Shown one piece after another: positions 1-6,075 of a stretch of 7,487 bases of DNA; within the stretch, counting starts at the first letter, position 1; each line of letters starts with the position of its first letter. Position numbers and translations under genes: made by a program. Where the stretch lies: positions 3,018-10,504 of the forward strand of contig JAHEBI010000050.1 in the NCBI GenBank assembly GCA_024642325.1, in the 5' to 3' direction. This DNA is from Eudoraea sp. (GTDB lineage: Bacteria > Bacteroidota > Bacteroidia > Flavobacteriales > Flavobacteriaceae). A model generated the notes under the pieces. That model did no database searches. It was given only the letters and a program-made list of their open reading frames with translations, and was not told the DNA's origin.

Positions 1-351
1 ATGGACAAATGGGAACCTGAAAGGTGGGCACCGGAATCCAAAGGGGTAGGCTTTTCCGAAGCACCAAGAGGGGCCCTTGCACACTGGATCAGAATTAAAG
101 ACGGTAAAACGGCCAATTATCAATTGGTGGTACCTTCTACATGGAATGCCTCACCAAGAGACCCAAAAGGGCAACGTTCTGCCTATGAATCTACCCTTAT
201 AGGGACTCCTGTGGCCGATACGGAATTGCCACTTGAAATTATCAGGACCATTCATTCTTTCGATCCTTGTCTGGCGTGTGCGGTGCATTTATATGACGAA
301 CATGGGAATCATATTTCCCAGGTACAAAACATCTCGAGTTGTGACATTTAG
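1..351 (+). CDS. hyaB: [NiFe]-hydrogenase large subunit, group 1 uptake type (C-terminal fragment, 5' end outside window)
   Basis: This is the last 116 residues of the catalytic large subunit that holds the NiFe(CN)2CO centre and splits H2. The reading frame is open from the first base, so the ATG at position 1 is probably an internal methionine. Pro22-Arg23 in an APRG motif matches the conserved Arg over the active site (Arg509 in E. coli Hyd-1). Asp88, Cys90 and Cys93 in DPCLACAVH match the Asp574/Cys576/Cys579 region; the 65-residue spacing from Arg to Asp agrees with E. coli. Cys90 and Cys93 are the nickel and bridging ligands. Codon 90 is TGT, so this is not a selenocysteine [NiFeSe] enzyme. 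His96 is followed by a 20-residue tail that the maturation protease should remove. The cytochrome b gene starts 13 nt downstream. Family assignment is very secure. The exact subgroup cannot be set from this fragment, and the symbol is by analogy with E. coli hydrogenase 1. Confidence 0.96.
   Translation: MDKWEPERWAPESKGVGFSEAPRGALAHWIRIKDGKTANYQLVVPSTWNASPRDPKGQRSAYESTLIGTPVADTELPLEIIRTIHSFDPCLACAVHLYDEHGNHISQVQNISSCDI
286..351 (+). other. Predicted cleavable C-terminal peptide of the hydrogenase large subunit
   Basis: In group 1 [NiFe]-hydrogenases a dedicated endopeptidase cuts after the His of DPCxxCxxH once nickel is in place. The His codon is at 286-288 (His96 of the visible fragment), leaving a 20-residue peptide, residues 97-116, before the TAG stop. 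The first residue of the peptide is Leu, and it contains one Cys (Cys114) near its end. The site is seen directly; cleavage is inferred from the family and from the protease gene two genes downstream. Confidence 0.85.
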
Positions 352-364
352 AAAGTAACGGATC

Positions 365-1117
365 ATGAGAACAAGAACTTATAAACGCGTATATGTTTGG
401 GAATTACCCGTCCGTATTTTTCACTGGATTAATGTGCTATCTATTACCACGCTTGCTATTACAGGCTTTATTATTGCAGATCCGCCAGCCATAATGTCCA
501 ATATGGAGGCAAGTGAGAGGTTTTGGTTTGGTACAGTTCGGTTTATTCATTTTGGTACAGCCTATATATTCTTTTTTAATATGATTTTAAGGATTTACTG
601 GTCATTTGTTGGAAACAGATTTTCTAGCTGGAAGGCTTTTATCCCTCGCGATAGGAAGATGTGGCGTAATTTATGGCATGTATTAAAAGTGGATATATTT
701 TTAGGGAATGAGAAACACCCGGATGTCAGGAATATTAGTGTTGGTCATAACACCATGGCAGCGCTTTCATATGTAGTCTTATTTTTAATTGCCCTGGTCC
801 AGGTATTTACCGGCTTTGGCCTTTATTCGTCCATGTCAGGTTGGTGGCTTCCCAAACTCTTTGCCTGGGTAGTGCCTTTCCTAGGAGGTGATTTTATGGT
901 AAGGACCATTCACCATTCGGCTACCTGGCTGTTTATTTTGTTCACATTAATTCATGTTTACCTGGTATTTTACCATGACTGGCTGGAAGGCAGGGGGGAG
1001 GTTTCCTCTATGTTTGGTGGATATAAATTTATAAGTCGGGAGCGCATTTCCAAAAAGAAAGTGAATATTACGAATGTAGAAATGCCGGTAGAAACAGAGC
1101 CCGATTCAGTTAACTGA
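365..1117 (+). CDS. hyaC: Ni/Fe-hydrogenase b-type cytochrome subunit (membrane anchor, quinone-reducing)
   Basis: This 250-residue integral membrane protein belongs to the HyaC/HupC/HydC cytochrome b family. It anchors the periplasm-facing hydrogenase and carries electrons from the small-subunit FeS chain through two b hemes to the quinone pool. Four hydrophobic helices lie at about residues 18-38, 55-80, 130-153 and 183-204. Candidate axial heme ligands sit where the family has them: His20 (RIFHW), His62 (FIHFGTAY), His183/His184 (IHHSATW) and His197 (LIHVYLVFYHD). The length is close to the usual 220-250 residues. Residues about 225-250 form a polar, probably cytosolic tail. The ATG at 365 is preceded by AT-rich sequence without a Shine-Dalgarno and gives the typical short basic N-terminus. 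Its place directly after the large subunit is the standard hyaABC order and implies a respiratory uptake enzyme rather than a soluble bidirectional one. Confidence 0.95.
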   Translation: MRTRTYKRVYVWELPVRIFHWINVLSITTLAITGFIIADPPAIMSNMEASERFWFGTVRFIHFGTAYIFFFNMILRIYWSFVGNRFSSWKAFIPRDRKMWRNLWHVLKVDIFLGNEKHPDVRNISVGHNTMAALSYVVLFLIALVQVFTGFGLYSSMSGWWLPKLFAWVVPFLGGDFMVRTIHHSATWLFILFTLIHVYLVFYHDWLEGRGEVSSMFGGYKFISRERISKKKVNITNVEMPVETEPDSVN

Positions 1118-1149
1118 TACGAAAGGAATACATTAAATATAACAAACCA

Positions 1150-1683
1150 ATGGCCAAGATAGCCCAACCTCCCGTTGCGGTAAGTAGCGATGCTTTTTTC
1201 TTTGAAAAGGACAAAACAAATAGTATCCTTATTCTGGGGGTAGGCAATTACCTGATGGGTGATGAGGGAGTAGGAGTCCACCTGATCCAGGAAATGGCCC
1301 GAAGAATCCTGCCTGATAATATAGACATTTTAGATGGGGGGACTGGGGGGCTATTACTCCTCAATTGTTTTGAAGCATACAGGACTGTTATTTTTGTAGA
1401 TGCGACCATGGATGGCAGAGAGGCGGGCACCATTGACTTAATACGTCCTAAATTTGCGTCCGACTTTCCAACTGCACTCAGTGTGCATGATGTTGGTTTG
1501 AAGGATATGATAGAAGCCGTTTACCTTACCAATTCACAACCGGATATCCATTTATTCACTATCTCCGTTGAAGAGATAAAACCGATGACAGTTACCTTAT
1601 CTTCCAAAGTGGCTGCTGCTATCCCTATGGCTGTTGATCAAATTTTGGACCTGGCCGGGAAATTAACCGTGGTTCATCCCTAG
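1150..1683 (+). CDS. hyaD: Hydrogenase maturation endopeptidase (HyaD/HupD/HybD family)
   Basis: This 177-residue protease removes the C-terminal peptide of the large subunit after nickel insertion. It is not a classical protease: it recognises the bound nickel. The signature GNYLMGDEGVGVH lies at residues 32-44. The three nickel-sensing ligands of E. coli HybD (Glu16, Asp62, His93) correspond to Glu39 (GDEG), Asp84 (FVDA) and His113 (SVHDVGL). The DGGTGGL motif is at residues 62-68. Relatives usually begin two to five residues before the first beta strand (ILILGVGN). Here the only upstream ATG adds about 24 residues rich in Pro, Ser and Phe, and there is no GTG or TTG nearer the core, so ATG 1150 is kept. 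The gene starts 32 nt after the cytochrome b gene and ends 7 nt before hypF. Its partner is expected to be the large subunit at the start of the window. Confidence 0.94.
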   Translation: MAKIAQPPVAVSSDAFFFEKDKTNSILILGVGNYLMGDEGVGVHLIQEMARRILPDNIDILDGGTGGLLLLNCFEAYRTVIFVDATMDGREAGTIDLIRPKFASDFPTALSVHDVGLKDMIEAVYLTNSQPDIHLFTISVEEIKPMTVTLSSKVAAAIPMAVDQILDLAGKLTVVHP

Positions 1684-1690
1684 CGTATTC

Positions 1691-3955
1691 ATGACCTCTA
1701 AAATTATTATCCAAGGTCAGGTACAAGGGGTAGGGTTCAGACCTTTTGTGTATGTTACCGCCCGGAAGTATCAGATTACAGGAACCGTTTCGAACAATGA
1801 AGAAGGGGTCATTGTCTTTGCTAATGGAAACAGGGAAACTATAGAGGGGTTTTATCAGGAACTCACCCAATATCCACCAAAGGTAGCCAGGATAAAAGCA
1901 CACCGCATAGAAGAAATGCCGGCTATGTTTTTTGATGGGTTTTCTATTGTCCCTTCTCAAAAAGGGGGTAAGCTAAATCTGCAATTAACGCCGGATTTTG
2001 CATTATGTGATACCTGCCGGGAGGAACTTTTAATGGTGAAAAACCGCAGGTATTATTACCCGTTTACTACCTGTACATATTGTGGTCCGCGTTGGGCGAT
2101 TACCAATACATTTCCTTTTGAAAGGGCACACACCAACCTGTACTCTTTCCATATGTGCCCTGCTTGTCAGGAAGAATATACCAACCCTTTGGACCGAAGG
2201 TTCCATTCGCAAACCAACTCCTGCCCAACTTGTGGCATTACACTTTTCCTTTCCGATGCAAAGGGGAATGAACTAGCGGCAGGTCCGCAAGAGATTTTTA
2301 AAAAAATAGTCGCTTTAATCAGGGAAGGAAAGATTATCGCTATTAAGAACACCAGTGGTTATTTACTCTGTTGCGATGCCCAGAATGCTATGGCCATAAA
2401 GACCCTGCGTGAACGAAAGCGCAGACCAAAAAAACCCTTCGCCATCCTTTATGCTTCGCTGAAACAGCTTCAGGAGGAAGTTAGTGTAAGTGCGGCCCAG
2501 GAGGCAGAATTAATTTCTTCTGAACGTCCTATTGTTCTTATTTCCGGCACAGGTTTTAAGGGGCGTCTGGTCCTTGATGCCCTTGCGCCAGGCCTTAACC
2601 AACTTGGGGTTATGTTGCCCTATTCGGGTCTCCTTGAGTTATTAATGAAAGAAGTGGAAACGCCCGTTGTAGCTACAAGTGGAAACATTCATGGTTCACC
2701 CATCATTAGCAATTTGGAAGATGCACAAATATCTCTGGCCAAGGTTGCAGATTATTTCCTGCACCACAACCTTGACATTAGCAACGCGCAAGACGATTCG
2801 GTGGTAAAATTTACGCCCAAATTCCAACAAAAAATAATATACCGCAGGTCTCGTGGCTATGCACCCAATTACTTTGGCCCCATACCTTTTTCTTCCGAAA
2901 AAATCATGGCCCTGGGCGGGCATTTAAAAAGTACCATTGCATTTTACCCCAACGATTTTCTTTACCTAAGCCAATATCTGGGACATCTGGACCATTATGA
3001 AGTTTTTAACCGATTTACGGATGCCGTTGCTGCTTTTGTACAACTTTTTGAAGCAAGGCCGGAGGTTATTTTGGTAGATAAACACCCGGCTTATCTAAGC
3101 ACCCAATATGGTAGGCAGCTTGTCAAAAAATGGGGTGTAGCCTGCCATGAAGTCCAACACCACAAGGCACATTTTGCTGCTGTATTGGGAGAACATCATT
3201 TATTTGATCATAACACCCCTGTGTTGGGTGTTATCTGGGATGGTACTGGTTATGGGGACGATGGTCAAATTTGGGGTGGTGAATTCTTCTGCTACCAACA
3301 GAAAAAGATGGAGCGTATTGCTCATTTTGATTACTTTGATTGGGTGGCCGGGGATAAAATGGCTAAGGAGCCTAAATTATCATTGCTTTCACTTGCCTGT
3401 GATGGTATGGATGAACTTTTGGAATCAAAGTTTGATTCTCGTACCCTGGATATATACCGGACATTATTACAGAAGAATTCCTTAAAGACTTCTTCTGTAG
3501 GTAGGCTATTTGATGCTGTAGCTTCACTATTGGGCATTTGCGATACGAATACTTATGAAGGGGAGGCTGCTATTCTGATGGAACAGTATATTGGGGCATA
3601 CCAACTTTCAAATTGTAAGGCGTATGGTGTAATTTCGGAAACAGGAACTTTACCAACCTTTGATATTATTAGAAATATCTTTTCTGCGGTAGGGCGTGGC
3701 GTGCCAAGGGATGCAATAATATGTGATTTTTTATTCACTTTGGCTAACCTTATTTTTCAGGTAGCTCGCCGTCAGCGGCTCAGACATATTGCCTTTAGTG
3801 GCGGGGTGTTTCAAAACGCTGTTTTGGTAGATATGCTAAAGGAAATTGGTAAAGACGATTATATACTCTATTTTAATAGAAATATATCTCCAAATGATGA
3901 GAATATCGCCTTAGGCCAGCTCATGTATTATGTAAACCTAATTAAACAACAATGA
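1691..3955 (+). CDS. hypF: Carbamoyltransferase HypF (hydrogenase cyanide-ligand synthesis)
   Basis: HypF turns carbamoyl phosphate and ATP into a carbamoyl adenylate and transfers the carbamoyl group to the C-terminal Cys of HypE. At 754 residues it is full length (E. coli about 750). Domains in order: acylphosphatase, residues about 1-90, with Arg17 (GVGFRPF) and Asn35 as catalytic residues; a double zinc finger with Cys pairs at 106/109, 128/131, 156/159 and 178/181, spaced 18, 24 and 18 residues apart exactly as in the family; a YrdC-like domain, about 200-385, with the RERKRRPKKPFAI segment and TSGNIHGSPI; and a Kae1-like domain, about 400-754, with His490 and His494 (HHKAH), Asp517 (WDGTGYGDDG), GRLFDAVA, FSGGVFQN and NDENIALGQ. 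His490/His494/Asp517 keep the spacing of the E. coli metal ligands. Some YrdC positions differ from the common pattern (see findings). The ATG has no Shine-Dalgarno. The stop overlaps the hypD start in ATGA. Confidence 0.97.
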   Translation: MTSKIIIQGQVQGVGFRPFVYVTARKYQITGTVSNNEEGVIVFANGNRETIEGFYQELTQYPPKVARIKAHRIEEMPAMFFDGFSIVPSQKGGKLNLQLTPDFALCDTCREELLMVKNRRYYYPFTTCTYCGPRWAITNTFPFERAHTNLYSFHMCPACQEEYTNPLDRRFHSQTNSCPTCGITLFLSDAKGNELAAGPQEIFKKIVALIREGKIIAIKNTSGYLLCCDAQNAMAIKTLRERKRRPKKPFAILYASLKQLQEEVSVSAAQEAELISSERPIVLISGTGFKGRLVLDALAPGLNQLGVMLPYSGLLELLMKEVETPVVATSGNIHGSPIISNLEDAQISLAKVADYFLHHNLDISNAQDDSVVKFTPKFQQKIIYRRSRGYAPNYFGPIPFSSEKIMALGGHLKSTIAFYPNDFLYLSQYLGHLDHYEVFNRFTDAVAAFVQLFEARPEVILVDKHPAYLSTQYGRQLVKKWGVACHEVQHHKAHFAAVLGEHHLFDHNTPVLGVIWDGTGYGDDGQIWGGEFFCYQQKKMERIAHFDYFDWVAGDKMAKEPKLSLLSLACDGMDELLESKFDSRTLDIYRTLLQKNSLKTSSVGRLFDAVASLLGICDTNTYEGEAAILMEQYIGAYQLSNCKAYGVISETGTLPTFDIIRNIFSAVGRGVPRDAIICDFLFTLANLIFQVARRQRLRHIAFSGGVFQNAVLVDMLKEIGKDDYILYFNRNISPNDENIALGQLMYYVNLIKQQ
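3952..3955 (+). other. ATGA overlap of hypF stop and hypD start (likely translational coupling)
   Basis: The hypD ATG (3952-3954) and the hypF TGA (3953-3955) share an ATGA. Such overlaps commonly allow termination-reinitiation, which suits a fixed ratio of two maturation factors. The overlap also shows directly that no hypC lies between the two genes. Confidence 0.85.
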
Positions 3956-5046
3956 AATATCTCAATGAATACCGAAATCTGGAAGCTACCAAGGGATATC
4001 TTAAACTCATTGCGCAAACCGTGACCCGGCCATGGCAGATCATGGAAATTTGCGGGGGACAAACCCATAGCCTGGTCCGAAATGGTATCCTTGAATTACT
4101 GCCGGAAGAAGTACAGATGATTCATGGTCCGGGTTGCCCCGTCTGCGTAACTCCCTTACAACTGATAGATAAGGCGGTGGCATTACTAGAGCAGAATGTA
4201 ATTGTTTGTTCTTTTGGTGATATGGTACGCGTACCTGGCAGTAGTAAAAGCTTGCTGGAAGCCAAGGCCATCGGTGGTGATCTTAGAATCCTTTATTCAC
4301 CCATGGAAGCGATAAAAATTGCAAGAGAAAACCCGGATAAGGAGGTTGTCTTCTTTGCAGTTGGTTTTGAAACAACAGCTCCGGCCAATGCGTTATCCGT
4401 ATTACACGCCCAAAAGGAAGGACTTACTAATTATGCTATCCTGGTATCGCATGTATTAGTGCCCCCGGCTATGGAAGGGATTCTGGAGGATAAATTTTGT
4501 AATATCAATGCCTTTTTAGGGGCAGGACATGTGTGCGCTATCATGGGAATGCATGAGTATTATCCGTTGGCAGAAAAATACAAGATCCCCATCGTTATTA
4601 CAGGTTTTGAACCTTTGGATTTAGTAGAGGGGATCTATATGTCGGTAAAACAGTTAGAGGAAGGTCGTTATGAAGTAGAGAACCAGTATGCAAGGGTGGT
4701 TAAGGAAGCTGGCAACCCAGAAGCTAAAAAAATCATCGATACCGTATTTGAAGTAGGCGACAGGGCATGGAGGGGTCTGGGGGTGATCCCTAATAGTGGA
4801 TATGTTTTAAAGAAAACTTATCAGGCGTATGATGCGGAAGTAAAATTTGGGATACAGGCTATGACCGCACCGGAAAACCCCGATTGTATTGCGGGACAAA
4901 TCTTAAAAGGGATTAAAAAACCCCATCAGTGCAGTCAGTTTGGCAAGACCTGTACGCCCGCCAATCCCCTTGGAGCCCCTATGGTTTCTTCTGAAGGTGC
5001 CTGTGCCGCATATTATCATTACGCCAACAATCTAATTTCATCTTAA
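3952..5046 (+). CDS. hypD: Hydrogenase maturation factor HypD (Fe(CN)2CO assembly scaffold)
   Basis: HypD is a cytoplasmic [4Fe-4S] protein. Together with HypC it holds the iron and receives cyanide from HypE and the carbonyl ligand before delivery to the large subunit. At 364 residues it is of normal length. Conserved motifs are ICGGQTH with Cys34 (E. coli Cys41), GPGCPVC with Cys62 and Cys65 (E. coli Cys69/Cys72), CSFGDMVRVPGS at 86-97, and FFAVGFETTAP at 134-144. The C-terminal cluster ligands are probably Cys312, Cys327, Cys334 and Cys351, in the order CIAG, CSQFG, CTPANPLG and GACAAYY. All key cysteines are present, so the protein looks functional. The start overlaps hypF and the stop lies 3 nt before hypE. 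The usual partner gene hypC is not adjacent. Confidence 0.97.
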   Translation: MKYLNEYRNLEATKGYLKLIAQTVTRPWQIMEICGGQTHSLVRNGILELLPEEVQMIHGPGCPVCVTPLQLIDKAVALLEQNVIVCSFGDMVRVPGSSKSLLEAKAIGGDLRILYSPMEAIKIARENPDKEVVFFAVGFETTAPANALSVLHAQKEGLTNYAILVSHVLVPPAMEGILEDKFCNINAFLGAGHVCAIMGMHEYYPLAEKYKIPIVITGFEPLDLVEGIYMSVKQLEEGRYEVENQYARVVKEAGNPEAKKIIDTVFEVGDRAWRGLGVIPNSGYVLKKTYQAYDAEVKFGIQAMTAPENPDCIAGQILKGIKKPHQCSQFGKTCTPANPLGAPMVSSEGACAAYYHYANNLISS

Positions 5047-5049
5047 ATT

Positions 5050-6075
5050 ATGGATAGTACAAATAAGGGTTATACAAGTATAAATTTAGGCCATGGTAGC
5101 GGTGGGTTAATGACCAGGGAATTACTAGACAGCCATATTTTTAAAACGTTTAGCAATCCTTATCTAGACCAGAAGCACGATGGGGCCATCTTTAATATTG
5201 AGGGTCCTATTGCAGTATCCACAGATAGCTTTGTGGTTTCACCTATCTTTTTTAAAGGAGGTAATATTGGGGAACTGGCGGTTCATGGCACAGTCAATGA
5301 TGTGGCCATGTGCGGCGCTATCCCAAAATTTATTACCCTTTCCTTTATTGTGGAAGAAGGCCTGTCTATAGCAGATTTTACTACAATTATCAATTCCATC
5401 AAGTCAGCTGCGGACAAGAGTGGAGTGCAGGTTATAACCGGAGATACCAAAGTGGTAGAAAGGGGTAAAGGCGATAAAATATTTATCAATACTACAGGGT
5501 TTGGAGCGGTACACCCAAAGGCAGATATTGCGGCATCTAATATTAGATCAGGGGATAAAATTATTGTCAACGGTCATCTCGCTCAGCATGGTATGGCCAT
5601 CATGTCTCAGCGGGAGGGATTGGAATTTGAATCGACCATCGTAAGTGATACTACTAATTTAAACTTTATGGTGAAAGACCTGCTAGATGCCTTTGGTTCA
5701 CAAATACATTTATTGCGAGACCCAACCCGAGGGGGGCTGGCCAGTATACTCTCAGAAATTGCGGAGGATATAAAAAAAGGTATTCAACTAAAGGAAACCA
5801 GTCTTCCCATAGAAAAACAGGTAGCAGCTGCTTGCGAAATCCTAGGGTTAGACCCCTTATATGTAGCCAACGAAGGGGTTTTTGTTGCGGTTATAGACAA
5901 GGCAATCGAGGCGGAGGTATTGGCCCTGATGCGGAAAGATTCCAAAGGAAAATTTGCTACTTGTGTGGGTGAAGTTACGAGTGAACACCCCGGCAAAGTT
6001 GTGATGCAAAGTGCCATTGGGGGCAAACGTATTGTAAGCCCCCTTATCGGAGAGCAGTTACCGCGTATTTGTTAG
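5050..6075 (+). CDS. hypE: Hydrogenase maturation factor HypE (thiocarboxamide dehydratase)
   Basis: HypE accepts a carbamoyl group on its C-terminal cysteine from HypF. It dehydrates this with ATP to a thiocyanate and donates cyanide to the iron on HypC-HypD. The 341-residue protein ends in the family signature PRIC, with Cys341 as the reactive residue. It is a PurM/AIR-synthase-type ATPase: LGHGSGGL at residues 13-20 is the flexible N-terminal ATP-binding segment, with STDSFVV at 57-63, VNDVAMCGA at 82-90, GDTKVVERGKGD at 131-142 and DPTRGGLA at 224-231. Length and motif order match the family with no sign of damage. The ATG at 5050 follows the hypD stop by 3 nt and has no Shine-Dalgarno. 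It is the last plus-strand gene; its TAG overlaps the stop of the convergent permease gene. Confidence 0.97.
   Translation: MDSTNKGYTSINLGHGSGGLMTRELLDSHIFKTFSNPYLDQKHDGAIFNIEGPIAVSTDSFVVSPIFFKGGNIGELAVHGTVNDVAMCGAIPKFITLSFIVEEGLSIADFTTIINSIKSAADKSGVQVITGDTKVVERGKGDKIFINTTGFGAVHPKADIAASNIRSGDKIIVNGHLAQHGMAIMSQREGLEFESTIVSDTTNLNFMVKDLLDAFGSQIHLLRDPTRGGLASILSEIAEDIKKGIQLKETSLPIEKQVAAACEILGLDPLYVANEGVFVAVIDKAIEAEVLALMRKDSKGKFATCVGEVTSEHPGKVVMQSAIGGKRIVSPLIGEQLPRIC
6072..6075. other. Convergent stop-codon overlap of hypE and the metal permease gene
   Basis: The hypE TAG is at 6073-6075 (plus) and the permease TAA is at 6072-6074 (minus), so the two coding regions overlap by 4 nt tail to tail. 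There is no intergenic space for a bidirectional terminator. I saw no GC-rich hairpin followed by a T-run on either strand close to the junction. Transcripts from each side probably run into the opposite gene unless stopped by Rho or by an unseen signal. Confidence 0.9.

Larger units (their letters stand above)
1..6075 (+). other. Predicted hydrogenase structural and maturation operon (upstream end outside window)
   Basis: Six plus-strand genes (large subunit, cytochrome b, protease, hypF, hypD, hypE) are separated by only 13, 32, 7, -4 and 3 nt. None of these gaps has room for a promoter plus terminator, and I found no good Bacteroidota-type promoter (TTG near -33 with TAnnTTTG near -7) in them. 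One transcript starting upstream of the window is the simplest reading. It would tie enzyme production to cofactor assembly. The operon promoter and any regulator are not visible here. Confidence 0.8.

Noticed and set aside
392..399. TATGTTTG resembling the Bacteroidota -7 promoter element, within the cytochrome b gene (a similar one lies at 1009-1016 and TAGCTTTG at 5226-5233)
   Set aside because: None of the three has a TTG at the required upstream spacing, and all lie inside coding sequence; chance matches are expected.
1118..1149. 32-nt gap before the protease gene as a possible regulatory site or small RNA
   Set aside because: It is short, AT-rich, has no stable inverted repeat, and its AAAGGA is too far from the ATG to act as a Shine-Dalgarno.
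970..1281. Minus-strand open frame of 103 residues across the cytochrome b / protease boundary
   Set aside because: It is antisense to two well-supported genes, shows no recognisable family and has low-complexity composition expected of a shadow frame.
1625..1960. Minus-strand open frame of 111 residues across the protease / hypF boundary
   Set aside because: It is antisense to the conserved hypF acylphosphatase region and has no recognisable motif.
3147..3485. Plus-strand open frame of 112 residues inside hypF
   Set aside because: It overlaps the strongly conserved Kae1-like domain in another frame and is only a shadow.
5283..5570. Minus-strand open frame of 95 residues inside hypE
   Set aside because: It is fully antisense to the conserved hypE ATPase core with no supporting motif or start signal.
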